Below, in pieces: positions 43,778 through 55,200 of a DNA stretch of 64,000 nucleotides. Numbering within the stretch: position 1 is the first letter of the stretch; the number at the start of each line of letters is the position of its first letter. Made by a program: the position numbers and the translations under genes. The stretch covers positions 1,426,001 through 1,490,000 of the forward strand of contig NZ_CP108006.1 of the NCBI RefSeq assembly GCF_036127095.1, written 5' to 3'. The notes below the pieces were generated by a model. It saw nothing but the letters and a program-made list of their open reading frames with translations, did no database searches and was not told where the DNA came from. The DNA comes from Streptomyces sp. NBC_00335. GTDB taxonomy: Bacteria; Actinomycetota; Actinomycetes; Streptomycetales; Streptomycetaceae.

Positions 43778-44803
43778 TCAGCGGCCGCTGATCCAGCGGT
43801 CCTCTGCGGCGTAGTCGAAGGAGAGCGGGCCGATCGCGCGGTTCAGCAGGGGGAACGCCTCCTGCCAGGGCTGGTCGCCGGCCTCTCGAAGCAGCCACTC
43901 GACCGTCTCCGGCAGGGACTCGGCATAGCCCGTCACCGGGACGTAGCCGAGCTCCCGTTCGGCCGCCGACATGTCGAGGACCACCGGCCGTGGCGTGCAC
44001 CAGGGAGAGCCGCCGAGACCGTCCTCCGGGAGGCCGTCCATGAGGACGTCCTCGGCCTCGTGGCCCATGACGGCGTCCACCGCCGCCGCGATCTCCCGGA
44101 CCGTGAGAGCCTGCGGGTCGGCCGCGTTCAGGACGCGGGTACCGGGCCGGGAGGCCGCGAGCCGGATCACCTCGGCGATGTTGGCGGAGGACGAGGTGTG
44201 GAAGCGGCCCTCGCCGCGGTAGGGCATCAGGCGGATGCGGCGCTTGTCCAGGGCGCGCTTCACGAAGAACCACTCGCGCGGAAGCGGTGAGCCCGGTCCG
44301 TGGATCGCTCCCGGACGGACCAAAGTCACCGGGAGGGAGCCGCCGGAGTGGAGCAGGGTGTGCTCCAGAGCGGCCTTGCGGGTGGGGTTGGAGGTGTCGC
44401 CGGGCGCGATGACCGGCTGGTCCTCGCGGATCGGCACCGGGTATTCGGGGAAATGCGCGTCCTGGGTGTCGAATCCCCGGCCGGCGCCGTCCGCGTAGAC
44501 GTTGACGGAGGAGATCACCACCGCCGAACCGATCCGGTCACCGAGTCCGAGCAACTGCCGGGCGTGACCCTCGCCGTACGCGACCATGTCCACCAGTACG
44601 TCGCACCCGTCGCCGAGCGCGGACTCCAGGGCTCCGTCCACGTCCCGGTCCAGGTGGACCGTACGGACGCCGTGGCCGGGCGGCCCGCCGGATGCCGGGG
44701 TCCGGCTGATCGCCGTCACGTCCCAGCCGTCCTCGGCCAGCCGTCGGACGACCACCCGTCCGATCTGGCCCGTCGCGCCCACCACCACTGCTGTCTTCGT
44801 CAT
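43778..44803 (-). CDS. NAD-dependent epimerase/dehydratase-like protein
   Basis: A 341-residue atypical SDR. The nucleotide loop VVVGATGQIGRVVVRRLAED is intact and SSVNVYADGAG is present, but the catalytic Tyr-x3-Lys is replaced: the Lys is in SNPTRKAALE, with Asn at the tyrosine position, so classical dehydrogenase chemistry is unlikely. C-terminal LVRPGAIHGPGSPLPREW matches sugar-nucleotide epimerase relatives. It is last in the leftward NRPS operon, and its start overlaps the MbtH stop by 4 bp. It could tailor a building block or the product, or may be only a binding protein. The substrate is not known. Confidence 0.85.
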   Translation of the reverse strand: MTKTAVVVGATGQIGRVVVRRLAEDGWDVTAISRTPASGGPPGHGVRTVHLDRDVDGALESALGDGCDVLVDMVAYGEGHARQLLGLGDRIGSAVVISSVNVYADGAGRGFDTQDAHFPEYPVPIREDQPVIAPGDTSNPTRKAALEHTLLHSGGSLPVTLVRPGAIHGPGSPLPREWFFVKRALDKRRIRLMPYRGEGRFHTSSSANIAEVIRLAASRPGTRVLNAADPQALTVREIAAAVDAVMGHEAEDVLMDGLPEDGLGGSPWCTPRPVVLDMSAAERELGYVPVTGYAESLPETVEWLLREAGDQPWQEAFPLLNRAIGPLSFDYAAEDRWISGR

Positions 44804-45033
44804 GCAGGTGATCCTGCCCTCGTCGTCGTCGAGCCCCGGGGGCGAGAGCCGCCGGGGCGTGGGCCGGTCCAGGACCGTTCGACACTGTCCAGACAGGACG
44901 CGCGGTCGGCCGGGCCGTAGGCGACCGACCAGCCGTCGGGCACGGGTATCGCGGCGGGCCACAGCGAGTGCTGCCCCTCCCCGTTGACCAGGGCGAGGTA
45001 GCTGCCGTCGTGGTCGTCGAACGGGCCGTTCAC
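44800..45033 (-). CDS. MbtH-like protein
   Basis: A 77-residue MbtH-family protein that binds and activates NRPS adenylation domains. The family signature is near complete: PFDDHDGSYLALVNGEGQHS, then SLWPAAIPVPDGWSVAYGP and CLDSVERSWTGPRP, retaining the conserved Trp residues and the Ser-Leu-Trp-Pro stretch. The last 17 residues are a Thr/Arg/Gly tail beyond the fold. It follows the two-module NRPS gene by 38 bp and overlaps the epimerase gene by 4 bp. It probably serves the adenylation domains of this operon. Confidence 0.96.
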   Translation of the reverse strand: MNGPFDDHDGSYLALVNGEGQHSLWPAAIPVPDGWSVAYGPADRASCLDSVERSWTGPRPGGSRPRGSTTTRAGSPA

Positions 45034-45071
45034 GCGAACTCCTGACAGGTCGTCGATAGCGGACTGGCCAC

Positions 45072-48000
45072 TTAGTCTCCCCCAGGCCGGGGCAGCGCGC
45101 CGAGGCGCTCGCCGAGGACGCGGGCGATCTCGGCCAGCGGCTCCGGGCTCAGCATGTCGCCGTGCGCGCTGTCGATCGGGTGGCTCTCGATCCGCCCGCC
45201 CGTGTACGGCGCCCAGTCGGCCGGGCGCTCGCCGTCCGGGCCCTTCCCGGCCGTCGCCTCGAAGAAGAGCACGTCCCCGTCGAAGACCTGGGAGACGTGA
45301 CGCCGCTGCGCGTTGACGTTGTTGGTGAAGATCCGTGCCACCGAGGCCAGTTGGCGGTCGGTGAGCGTCGCCAGGGGGCTCCCGCGGTCCAGCAGGATCG
45401 CACGGGCCGACTCGGGTACGAGCGGGTCATGGCCCTCCGGCTGCTGCAGGCCGAGCGAGTGGAGCACTTCGGCCAGCGCCTGCGGCTCGTCGTGGTCCAC
45501 CGTCCGGGCGTCGGGCCTGCGGGGATAGGCGTCCAGAAGGGCCAGTAGCGCCACCTGTTCGCCCTCGGCGCACAGCATCCGCGCCATCTCGTGTGCGACG
45601 ACGCCGCCCATCGACCAGCCCAGCAGGTGGTACGGGCCGTGCGGTTGGACGGTGCGCAGGCGCGCCACGTACTCCCTGGCCATCTCCCCCAGGTCCGCGG
45701 CGGGGGGCGCGTCGCCGTCGAGCCCGCGGGACTGGAGGCCGTAGACCGGACGATCGCTCTCCAGATGCCGCAGCAGCCCGGAGTAGACCCAGCTGATGCC
45801 GACGCCGGGGTGCACGCAGAACAGCGGTTCGCGGCTGCCCTGCGGGCGGAGCGGTACGAGGACGTCCAGCGCGGCAGCCGGATCGCCCGAGTCCCGTTGC
45901 TCGGCGAGCAGTTCGGCGATCCCCGCAACGGTCGGTGTACGGAAGAGCGTGCTGATGCCGAGCTCCGCGCCGTAGAGGGAGTTCAGTCTGGCGATCAGGC
46001 GGAAGGCGAGCAGGGAGTGGCCGCCGCGTTCGAAGAAGCTGTCGTCGATCCACAGTCGCTCGGTGCCGGACTGGTCGGCACCGAGAACCTCGGCGAACAG
46101 GGCGAGCAGCTCCTCTTCCACGGGGGTACGCGGAGCCCTGCGCTCGCGGGTCGGGGCGTCGGCGCCGAGTTCCGGCGCCGGCAGCGCACGCCGGTCGAGC
46201 TTGCCGTTGGTGGTGAGCGGGAAGGCGGTGAGCGGGACCACGACCGGCACCATGTGCCGCGGCAGCAGGCGGGCCGCGTGCAGGCGCAGCGCCGAGGCGT
46301 CGGCCGTCGCACCCGGGGCGGTGACGACGTAGGCGACCAGCCGCTGTTCCCCGGGGCGGTCCTCGCGTACGACGACCGTGACCCGGGCGACCTCCGGATG
46401 CCGGGCGAGTACGGCCTCCACCTCCCCCAGCTCGATCCGGAAGCCGCGGATCTTGACCTGGTGATCGAGCCGGCCGAGGTACTCCAGGTCACCGTCGGGG
46501 CGACGGCGCACCAGGTCCCCGGTGCGGTACATCCGGGAGCCGGGTTCGCCGTACGGGTCGGCGACGAAGCGCTCGGCGGTCAGTGCGGGGCGGCCGAGGT
46601 AGCCGGTGGCCAGGCCGGGACCGCCGAGGTGGAGCTCGCCGGGAACACCGGGCGGCACGGGGCGCAGTCCGTGGTCGAGCACGTAGGCGCGGGTGTTCCA
46701 GGACGGCCGGCCGATCGGCGGCGCCTGGTCGAACGGGCCCTCGCCGAGCCAGCCCGTGGCGTACACCGGGGCCTCGGTGGGACCGTACACATTGGCGATC
46801 CTGGCGCCCGGGAAGGCCGTCGTGATCTCGTTCGCCACCAGGGCGCCGAGTGCTTCACCGGCCAGTACGACGGTGCCGGCCGTCACCCGCGGGTCCAGGC
46901 TCGGGATGAGGCCGGAGAAGACGGAGGGCACGCCGCTGACCACGGACGGTGCGGATATCGGGCCGTCCGCGAGTGTCTGTGGTTCGCCCAGGGCCAGAAG
47001 GTCGCGATGGATCCGCACGGTTCCGCCCGAGGAGAGCGGCCCGAAGATCTCGTAGACGGAGACGTCGAAGCTGATCGAGGTCGTGGCCTGCACCTGAGCC
47101 AGGCCGTCCGGAGCGAGGAACCCGGCGATCCAGGCCAGCAGGTCGGTGAGGTTGGCGTGGGAGACGATCACGCCCTTGGGGCGCCCCGTCGAGCCCGAGG
47201 TGTAGATGATGTACGCCGGATCGGCCGGTCGCGGGGCCCTCGGGCGTTCGGCATCGGTGAGGTCCCCGCCGGCATGGTCCGCGAGCCGCGGCTCGGTTTC
47301 CGGACCGTCCAGTACGAGCAGTGGGGTATCGGTGGGCGGCAGGGTGCCCGCCGTCTCGACGGTGGTCACGAGGAGTGTCGGCTCGGCGTCCCGGAGGAGC
47401 AGGGTGATCCGCTCCGCCGGGTAGTCCGGGTCGACCGGCAGATATGCCGCGCCGGTCTTCAGTACGGCGACCATGGCCACCACCAGCTCGGCCGTCCGGG
47501 GCGCGGCCAGTGCGACGATGCGCCCCGGGCCCACTCCCCGGGTGACGAGTTCGCGGGCCAGCCGGTTGGCCCGGGCGTTCAGCTGCGCGTAGTCGAGGAC
47601 GGTTCGGCCGCAGACGACGGCGGGGGCGTCCGGGCGGGCCTTCGCCGTCGATTCGAAGAGCAGGTGGAAGGGTCGGCCCTCTTCGCGGGGACGGGTTTCG
47701 CCGTGCCACTGGTCGAGTTGGCGCAGCTCCGCGGTGGAGAGCAGGTCGGTCTGGTCGTAGCGGTCCTGCGGGGAGGTGGCCAGAGCGGTGAGCGCGCGGC
47801 GGTAGTAGCCGCCGATCAGATGCACCTGTTCCTCGGTGAACTGGGCGGCGTCGTAGCGGAGATGGAGGGCCACCGAGGCCGACGCGAGGTCCTGGGAGAA
47901 CTCGGCCCCGAACGGGATGCTGGTGTTGGTGATCCGCCGTTCGTCGAGCACGTCGAGCTCCGCCGCCTGGTCCAGTACGGACTGGTAGACGTGGAAGCGG

Positions 48001-51000
48001 GTGAAGTTGAAGAAGCTCTCGAACAGTTCGCGGCCGCCGAGGTCGCGCCGGATCTCTCCCATGGGGTAGCGCCGGTATCGCTGGACTTCTATGTCGGTCC
48101 GGTTGACGGCTGCCACCAGGTCGTCCCAGCTGCCGCCGCTCAGAAGGGTGCGGAACGGGAGGGTGTTGAGGAACATGCCGAGGACGCGCTCGCCGTCCCG
48201 GTCCTCGGTGCGGCCGTTGTAGACGACACCGCTGACGACGTCCGGGGTGCCGGACAGCAGGCCGATCACCCGCAGGTGGACGGCGAGCAGGGCGGTGCGC
48301 ACGGGTACGGCGAGGCGCTGGGCGCAGCGTTCCAGCCCGGCGGACACCTCGCCGGGGAGGTCCACGGGCAGGATGCGCATGTCGGGCCGCTCGGCGGGCT
48401 GGATCAGCCGCGGCAGGCTGTTGAGGTCGCTGTCCGCCAGAGCATCGACCCAGAAGGCCCGGTGCTCGGCGCTGGCGATGGCCGCCTGTTCCTGCTGGAT
48501 GAACGCCCCGAAGCGGGCCTGAGGGGGGTCCGTCGCAGGGGGCCGCGAGTCCGTCAGGCCTGCGCGGTAGCGGGCGAACAGCTCGGTGATCAGGGAGCGT
48601 TCGCTCCAGCCGTCCAGGATCGCGTGGTGTTCGGTGACCCACAGCTCGAAGGTCCGGTCGGTCAGGCGCTGCACGTGCAGGCGGATGAGCGGGGCTTCCT
48701 GCCAGGAGAACGCGCGTCGCTTCTCCTCCTCGAAGCGCTGTTCCAGGGCGGCCCGGCGATCCGGGTCGGAGAGCTGGCGCAGGTCTTCGAAGGTGATCGG
48801 CGGCGCGATCCGGCGGTGCACCAACTGGAGCGGCTCGCTGAAGGACTCCAGGTCGAAGGAGACGCGCAGGATCTCGTGCTCGGCGACCATGCCGTCCAGC
48901 GCCGAACGCCAGGCCTCCTCGGACCAGTCGGCCCTCAGGTGATACCCCGTCACATTGTGATAGATCCGCTCGGCCGCGCTGAGACCGCTGTGGTACAGCA
49001 TTCCCGCCTGGAGCCGGGACAGCGGGAAGGCGTCCTCGACGTGGGCCGGGAGCAGCGCGCGGTCCTCGTCGGAGACGAGCGACAGCGGCTGGTATCGCGG
49101 ACGGGACGCGCCCGGGACGCCGAAGGTGGTGTGCGGAGCGAGGGCCTGGATGGTCTGGTGGCGCAGCAGGTCCTGGAGCTCGAAGTTCAGGCCGAGTTCG
49201 CGCGCGCGGCTGACGATGGCGATGGTGCGGATCGAGTCTCCGCCGAGCAGGAAGTAGTTCTCGTCGGTGCCGACCCGCTCGTGCCCGAGCACGTCGCTCC
49301 AGACCTGGACGAGGATCTCCTCGGCCCGGTTGGCCGTCGGACCGGCCGTCGAGCCGGCGGTACGGTCGAGGGCGGACAGGCGCCGCCGGTCCACCTTGCC
49401 GTTGGCGGTCAGGGGAAAGCGGTCGACCACGACGAAGGCGGCGGGGATCATGTGCGAGGGCAGAACGCCCTCCAGATGGGCCCGCAGTTCGGCCGCGCCC
49501 AGTGCGGGACGGTCCGAGACGGCGTACGCCACCAGCTGCCGGTCCGCGTTGCGGTTCTGCTCCGCGGTCACCAGAGCCTCCCGGACGTCGGGGTGGCCGG
49601 CCAGCGCGGCCTCGATCTCGCCCGGCTCGATCCGGAACCCCCGGATCTTCACCTGCTCGTCGATCCGGCCGCAGTACTCCAGTTCGCCGTCGGGCAGCCG
49701 CCGGGCCAGGTCCCCGGTGCGGTAGGCGCGCCCGGCCGCAAGGGTGACGAAGCGGCTGGCGTCGAGTTCGGGCCGCCCGAGGTAGCCGCGGGCCAGCCCG
49801 GCTCCCCGTACGTACAGTTCGCCGGGGACTCCGGTGGGTACCGGCCTGCCCCGCCGGTCGAGCAGGTCCAGGTCCAGGTCGGGGATGGGCTCCCCGATGA
49901 CACTGCGGCCCTCGCCCTCGCAGTCCCGCCGGTCGATCGGACGGTAGGTGACGTGGACGGTGGTCTCGGTGATGCCGTACATGTTCACGAGCCGTGGGCC
50001 GTCCGGGTGCCGCTCGAACCACGGTTGCAGTGACCGCGGGTCCAGCGCCTCGCCGCCGAAGATGACGAAGCGCAGCGCCAGGGGGCGCTGCCGGCTGCCT
50101 GGGGACGCGTAGCCCTTGGCGTGCGCCTCCTCCGCCCGCATGAGCAGGGCGAAGGCCGACGGGGTCTGGTTGAGGACGGTCACGCCCTCTGTTCGCAGCA
50201 GCCGCAGGAAGTCCTCGGGGGCCCGGCTGATCTCGTGGGGGACGACGACGAGGCGGCCCCCGTGGGCCAGGGCGCCCCACAGTTCCCAGACCGAGAAGTC
50301 GAAGGCGTAGGAGTGGAACAGCGTCCAGACGTCGTCCGGGCCGAATCCGAACCAGTGCCCGGTGGCGGTGAACAGCCGGGTCACATTGGCGTGCGGGATC
50401 AGGGTGCCCTTCGGCTCGCCCGTGGAGCCCGAGGTGTAGATGACGTACGCCAGGCCGTCGGGCGCGACGCGGTTCGCCGTCGGCTCGGCCGGGCGCGCGG
50501 CGATGGCCTCGGCGTCGGCGTCGAGGGAGACCAGGGTGCCGGTGAAACCGTCCAGCCACTCGCCCGGCGGGCCCTGGACCACTACGTGGGTGAGTGCGGC
50601 GTCACGCACGACGTAGGCCAGCCGGGCGTCCGGGTAGGCCGGATCCAGCGGTACGTACGCCCCTCCCGCCTTCTGGATGCCCAGGATCGCGACGACCAGG
50701 TCCAGGGAGCGCTCGGCGCAGAGTCCGACGAGGACCTCGGGCCCGACTCCGAGCGACTGCAGATGCCGGGCGAGCCGGTTGGACCGCTGGTCGAGCTCGC
50801 GGTAGGTGAGGTGCTCGGCACCGAGACTGACGGCGATGGCGCCCGGGCGGGCGGCGGCGTGGCGGGCGAATTGGTCGAGGACGGTTTCCTCGGCCTCCGG
50901 CCGGCTGCCTGCGGCTCGTACGGGCGCGGAAGGGTCGGGGTCGCCCGGCGAGCGCAACTCCAGTTCGTGCACCGACAGGCCCGGGTCGCGCACGGCTTCG

Positions 51001-52232
51001 GTGAGCAACCGCACGTAGTGGTGGGCGAACTGCTCCGTCAGCCACTCCGGCCACGCGGCTTCGATCCGGGCCTCCCGGTCGTCCGTCACGACGAGGCGTA
51101 CGGCATGACCGTGGGGTGCGGGCACCTCGTGCCGGGTGACGGTGACACCGCCCGGGATCTCGCGGACGGCGGTCGGCGTCTCCCGCCGGACGAAGGCCAC
51201 CGGGAGCGGGGACGGCTCCGCGTCGTGCCAGCCGTCGTCCTCGGTGGGCTCGCCCGCGGTGCCGGGTGGGGCCAGCCTCCGGAGCCGGCCGATCACGGAA
51301 GCCAGGCCGTCTCCGTCTCCGTCGGAGAGGTCCGCGTGGACCGCTTGGGCACGGGTGAACGGACCTACGGTCCGACGGAATTCGTCGCCGCGGTCGTCGG
51401 AGTCCGAGGTCGCGATCAGGATGTCGTCGCAGTCGCTGTACCGGTTGAGCAGGATCGCGAAGGCCGCGAGCAGGCCGTCGCCGATCGAGGCTCCGGAGGC
51501 CTCGCACAGCGTGCCGAGCGCGGCCATGGTCTCGGCGGGAAGAGCCACCTCATGGGCCTGACCGGCCGAGTGTCCGGTCAGCAGGGGCAGTTGCAGCGCC
51601 GGGAACTCCCCCGGGAGTTCCGGGGCATCCGGGGCGAGGTCCATCGCCCGGCTGCCGGCGGCGCGGGCGAAGTCGGTGAACTGGCTCTTCGGAGGTTCGG
51701 GTGGGAGGACGCCCGGGGAGAGTCGGGCGTGGTAGGCGGCGAGCAGGTCCTCCAGCAGGATCTCCGCGGAGCGCTCGTCGGCGATGATCCGGTGGAGCGT
51801 CAGGCTGAGGAGCAGACCGGTGTCGCCGACGGGCTGAAGACAGGCGCGCACCAGGGGCCCCTGCTCCAGGTCGAACGGGCGGGAGAGATCATCCGCGCCG
51901 TGGCAGTGGCCGCTGCCGCTGCCGTGGTCCTCCGCCGTTTGCCAGAGTGGCGGCAGATGGTCCTCAACGGTCTGCACCAAGGTCGTGCCCTCGAACGTGA
52001 AACGAGTGCGCAGCGCGTCGTGGTGTTGCACCACCTCTTCCAGCGCTGCCCGCAGCGTGCTCGCGTCGCTCGTACCGTCGAAGGTGAGGCGCAGCGCCAG
52101 ATGATGGGGGGCGTGCTCCTCGGTCAGCTCGTAGGCCAGGTACAGCTGTTGCTGGAGCGGTGTCGCCGCAGCCATGCCGACGAGCCGTGCGTAGTGCGGT
52201 GCCGTTTCCCGGCCCGTCTCATGGGTGCCCAC
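45072..52232 (-). CDS. NRPS, C*-A-PCP-C-A-PCP-TE, two modules
   Basis: A 2386-residue synthetase. Domain order by motif: C* (about 15-430), A1 (445-935), PCP1 (Ser1000 in LGGDSIR), C2 (1055-1480, His1202-His1203 in HHAILDG), A2 (1500-2005), PCP2 (Ser2073 in GGHSL), TE (2130-2386, Ser2207 in GWSMGG). In the first C domain the motif reads HRIIADE (147-153): the catalytic second His is Arg148, so normal condensation is doubtful. Manual specificity codes: A1 D-F-W-N-I-G-M-V-H-K, the textbook Thr code; A2 D-V-Y-S-V-A-V-V-Y-K, which I cannot assign. The TE suggests this is the final synthetase and releases the product. The start is GTG at 52232, with the ribosome site AAGGG weakly placed. It lies 30 bp after the upstream NRPS and 38 bp before the MbtH gene. 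Confidence 0.95.
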   Translation of the reverse strand: MGTHETGRETAPHYARLVGMAAATPLQQQLYLAYELTEEHAPHHLALRLTFDGTSDASTLRAALEEVVQHHDALRTRFTFEGTTLVQTVEDHLPPLWQTAEDHGSGSGHCHGADDLSRPFDLEQGPLVRACLQPVGDTGLLLSLTLHRIIADERSAEILLEDLLAAYHARLSPGVLPPEPPKSQFTDFARAAGSRAMDLAPDAPELPGEFPALQLPLLTGHSAGQAHEVALPAETMAALGTLCEASGASIGDGLLAAFAILLNRYSDCDDILIATSDSDDRGDEFRRTVGPFTRAQAVHADLSDGDGDGLASVIGRLRRLAPPGTAGEPTEDDGWHDAEPSPLPVAFVRRETPTAVREIPGGVTVTRHEVPAPHGHAVRLVVTDDREARIEAAWPEWLTEQFAHHYVRLLTEAVRDPGLSVHELELRSPGDPDPSAPVRAAGSRPEAEETVLDQFARHAAARPGAIAVSLGAEHLTYRELDQRSNRLARHLQSLGVGPEVLVGLCAERSLDLVVAILGIQKAGGAYVPLDPAYPDARLAYVVRDAALTHVVVQGPPGEWLDGFTGTLVSLDADAEAIAARPAEPTANRVAPDGLAYVIYTSGSTGEPKGTLIPHANVTRLFTATGHWFGFGPDDVWTLFHSYAFDFSVWELWGALAHGGRLVVVPHEISRAPEDFLRLLRTEGVTVLNQTPSAFALLMRAEEAHAKGYASPGSRQRPLALRFVIFGGEALDPRSLQPWFERHPDGPRLVNMYGITETTVHVTYRPIDRRDCEGEGRSVIGEPIPDLDLDLLDRRGRPVPTGVPGELYVRGAGLARGYLGRPELDASRFVTLAAGRAYRTGDLARRLPDGELEYCGRIDEQVKIRGFRIEPGEIEAALAGHPDVREALVTAEQNRNADRQLVAYAVSDRPALGAAELRAHLEGVLPSHMIPAAFVVVDRFPLTANGKVDRRRLSALDRTAGSTAGPTANRAEEILVQVWSDVLGHERVGTDENYFLLGGDSIRTIAIVSRARELGLNFELQDLLRHQTIQALAPHTTFGVPGASRPRYQPLSLVSDEDRALLPAHVEDAFPLSRLQAGMLYHSGLSAAERIYHNVTGYHLRADWSEEAWRSALDGMVAEHEILRVSFDLESFSEPLQLVHRRIAPPITFEDLRQLSDPDRRAALEQRFEEEKRRAFSWQEAPLIRLHVQRLTDRTFELWVTEHHAILDGWSERSLITELFARYRAGLTDSRPPATDPPQARFGAFIQQEQAAIASAEHRAFWVDALADSDLNSLPRLIQPAERPDMRILPVDLPGEVSAGLERCAQRLAVPVRTALLAVHLRVIGLLSGTPDVVSGVVYNGRTEDRDGERVLGMFLNTLPFRTLLSGGSWDDLVAAVNRTDIEVQRYRRYPMGEIRRDLGGRELFESFFNFTRFHVYQSVLDQAAELDVLDERRITNTSIPFGAEFSQDLASASVALHLRYDAAQFTEEQVHLIGGYYRRALTALATSPQDRYDQTDLLSTAELRQLDQWHGETRPREEGRPFHLLFESTAKARPDAPAVVCGRTVLDYAQLNARANRLARELVTRGVGPGRIVALAAPRTAELVVAMVAVLKTGAAYLPVDPDYPAERITLLLRDAEPTLLVTTVETAGTLPPTDTPLLVLDGPETEPRLADHAGGDLTDAERPRAPRPADPAYIIYTSGSTGRPKGVIVSHANLTDLLAWIAGFLAPDGLAQVQATTSISFDVSVYEIFGPLSSGGTVRIHRDLLALGEPQTLADGPISAPSVVSGVPSVFSGLIPSLDPRVTAGTVVLAGEALGALVANEITTAFPGARIANVYGPTEAPVYATGWLGEGPFDQAPPIGRPSWNTRAYVLDHGLRPVPPGVPGELHLGGPGLATGYLGRPALTAERFVADPYGEPGSRMYRTGDLVRRRPDGDLEYLGRLDHQVKIRGFRIELGEVEAVLARHPEVARVTVVVREDRPGEQRLVAYVVTAPGATADASALRLHAARLLPRHMVPVVVPLTAFPLTTNGKLDRRALPAPELGADAPTRERRAPRTPVEEELLALFAEVLGADQSGTERLWIDDSFFERGGHSLLAFRLIARLNSLYGAELGISTLFRTPTVAGIAELLAEQRDSGDPAAALDVLVPLRPQGSREPLFCVHPGVGISWVYSGLLRHLESDRPVYGLQSRGLDGDAPPAADLGEMAREYVARLRTVQPHGPYHLLGWSMGGVVAHEMARMLCAEGEQVALLALLDAYPRRPDARTVDHDEPQALAEVLHSLGLQQPEGHDPLVPESARAILLDRGSPLATLTDRQLASVARIFTNNVNAQRRHVSQVFDGDVLFFEATAGKGPDGERPADWAPYTGGRIESHPIDSAHGDMLSPEPLAEIARVLGERLGALPRPGGD

Positions 52233-52262
52233 TGATCGTCGACCCTTCTGTCGCCGGTGTCG

Positions 52263-55200
52263 CTAAGGAGATTGCTCGGTCCGCCTGCGCCATCCGCCCA
52301 GGGCTCTGCTCCTCGCGGCGGCGCGCGCAGCGGGCCGGGAGGGCCCCGGATGCACGGGGCCTGCGTCCTCGTCCACGGCGTCGAGATGGCGGGCCAGAGC
52401 GCGGACCGTCGTATGACGGAAGAGGTCGGCCGCGTGGAGCTGCGGGTACTGCCGCCGCAGGAGCGCGAGCACCCGCAGGATGCCGCTGGACGTGCCACCG
52501 AGGTCGAAGAACCCGGTGTCCAGCCCTGCTACGGGAGCGCCGAGGACGTGTTCCCAGGTGTCCCGGACCAGTTCGGCGGCGGCCGGGGGCTCCCCCGCTG
52601 CCGGGACCGCCGGCGGGAGGGAGACCGGTGCGGCCTCGGCCGCCCAGTCGGCCACGGTGGCCCGGTCCAGCTTGCCGTTGGGAAGTTGGGGCAGCTCTGC
52701 GGCGAGCAGCCAGCGGGCGGGGATCATCGCCGCGACGAGCGAGGTCGCGGCGTGGCGGCGCATCTCGTCGACGAACGCCGCCGGTGCGGGCACCGCCTGC
52801 TTCGAGGAGCCCGGTTCGGTGGGGACCAGGCAGGCGGTGATGGCCGTACCGTCGGCCGTGACCGTGGCCACGGCGTCCCGGACGGTGGGGTGCGCGCGCA
52901 GGACGGACTCGATTTCGGCCAGTTCGATCCGCTGGCCGAGCACCTTGACCTGGGTGTCGGCCCGGCCGAGGAAGCGGACTCCGTGCTCGGGGTCGAGGAC
53001 CGCCAGATCGCCGGTTTCGTAGCAGAGGCGGCCCTCGTGCTCGCGGAACTTCGCGGAGGTCAGCTCCGGCTGCTCCCAGTAGCCGGAGCTCACGCCTTCC
53101 CCGAGGATCAGCAGTCGGCCGGGGACGCCCGGTGGCATCCGACGGCCATGGACATCGACCACCCTGCACTCCTGGCCGGTCAGCGGGTGACCGATGTGTA
53201 CCGGAACTCCGGGCACCACTCGCCACACGGTGGACCAGATGGTGGTCTCGGTCGGGCCGTAGCAGTTGAGGACGGGGCCGGGGACCAGATCGGTCAGCCG
53301 GTCGGCCAGGTCGCGGGGCAAGGGCTCGCCGCCGACCAGCAGGGCACCCAGCCCGCCCAGCAGCCGGCGGCCCGCCGGGTCGTCGGCCAGGATCCGGGCC
53401 ATGGTGGGGGTGCACTGGTAGAGGGCGCCGTGGGGTACCCGGGCGTCGGCGACCTCGCGGTGGCTGGTCAGCAGTACGGTGCGACCGGCGGCGAGGGGCC
53501 AGTGCATTTCGAGCCCGCTGATGTCGAAGGAGATGCTGGTGCCGGCGACGGTCACCCGGGGAGTCGAGGGCAGCTGTTCCTCGAAGGCCGCGAAGAGCGC
53601 GGACAGATTCTCGTGCCGGACGACCACGCCCTTGGGCCTGCCGGTCGTGCCGGAGGTGTGGATGACGTAGGCCTGGTCCTGCGGGCGCACCACCGGCCAC
53701 TGTCCCGGCATGGTGGCGGCCACCGCGTCCGGGGCGAGTACGGGGATCTCCACGCCCTGCGGGACCAGGCCCGGGACCGCGTCCCCGATCACCGCGGCCG
53801 GCCGGGTGTCCTCGATCATCAGGCGCAGTCGACCGACGGGGTACTGGGGGTCCAGCGGAACGTAGGCCCCGCCCACCCGCCAGACGGCGAGCAGGGCGAC
53901 GACCAGGGACGCCGTCCTCGGCAGACAGACGCCGACCCGGTCGCCGGGCCGCACGCCCGCCTCCATCAGCACGGCGGCAAGGCCCCGGACGCGGCGGTCG
54001 AGCTCGGCGTAGTCGAGCTGCTCCCGGTCGGTCACGAGCGCGACGGCCGCGGGCCGGCGCAGGGCGTGCTCGCCGACGCGGTCCGCCACCGTCGCCCAGG
54101 GGCTGCGCGTGACGGCCCGCCGGGGCGGTACGTCCGGGTCGGACAAGGCCAGCTCGGTGAGGGGAACGGCCGGTGTGGCCCCGAACGCCGAGAGCGCCCG
54201 GATCAGGTGCTCCGCGAACAACCGGGCCGCGGGCCCGGCCAGTGCGTCGAGTTGGTGCTCGACCGTCAGAGCGAGCGCGCCGGAGGGGTCCTGGTGGAGC
54301 GTGACGGCGAGTTCGTACTCGGCCTCCGTGGGGACGGGAGGAAGGAGCTGCCAGCGCAGGGGGCCGACGTCGAGCGCGGCCGGAGCGGTGGACTGGGTGC
54401 AGATGATCTGGGTCAGCGGTTTGCGCCCCGGGCTGCGCGCCGCTCCGACCAGCCGGAGGATGTCCTCGATGGGCAGATCGGCGTGATCGACGGCGTCGAA
54501 GAGTGCGTCGACCGCCCGGTCGAGCACCGAAGTGGTGTCGGCCCCAGCCAGCTCCAGGCGGACCGGGAGGGTGTTCTGCAGGCAGCCGATCACTTCGCTG
54601 TCCTGTGGGGTGCGGTTGGCCGCGACCGTGGCGAGCACGATGTCCTCGGTCCCGCCGTACCAGCCGATGACGGCGGCGACGGCGGCCAGCACTTGGGCGA
54701 AGGGCGTTGCGCCGCTTTCCCTCGCACGCCGGCGCAGCGTCGCGGCCGACTCGGAGGTGAGCGGCACGGACACGATGCCGTGCCCGCCCGGCCCCGTGGA
54801 CGCGATCCGCGGAAGGGCCACGTCTTGGGGGCAGCCGTCGAGCCGGCCGGACCAGAACGCGTCCAGGATCGCGGCACGTTCGGGGCTCGGGAGCCTCGGG
54901 CGGTGGGTGGCGTGGGGCAGGGCCTGTGGCCCTTCCTCGTACGCACGGGCGAGCTGCCGCATCAGGACGCCGGTGGAATCCTCGTCGAACACCGCGTGGT
55001 GGACGCCCACCAAGCAGTGGGTGGTGTCCGGCGTGGTGACGATCCGGATCCTGCACAGCGGCCCCGCGCCGTGTTCGAAAGGGGCCCGGGTCTCGGCGAT
55101 CCGGTCGGCGAGATCACTCCCGCGGGCCGCCCGCTCGGCCGTGATGTCCACGTCGGACGCGGGGTGGGCGTACTGCACCAGGCCTTCCGGAGTCAGGTGC

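Noticed and set aside
45591..50033. Long plus-strand open frame (1480 codons) inside the two-module NRPS
   Set aside because: The composition is low-complexity Gly/Arg/Val/Glu and shows no domain; the minus-strand frame carries all A, C and PCP motifs.
51700..52232. Calling the degenerate first condensation domain a glycopeptide X domain
   Set aside because: X domains lie before the terminal TE in glycopeptide synthetases; here it is N-terminal, so only the motif resemblance is reported.
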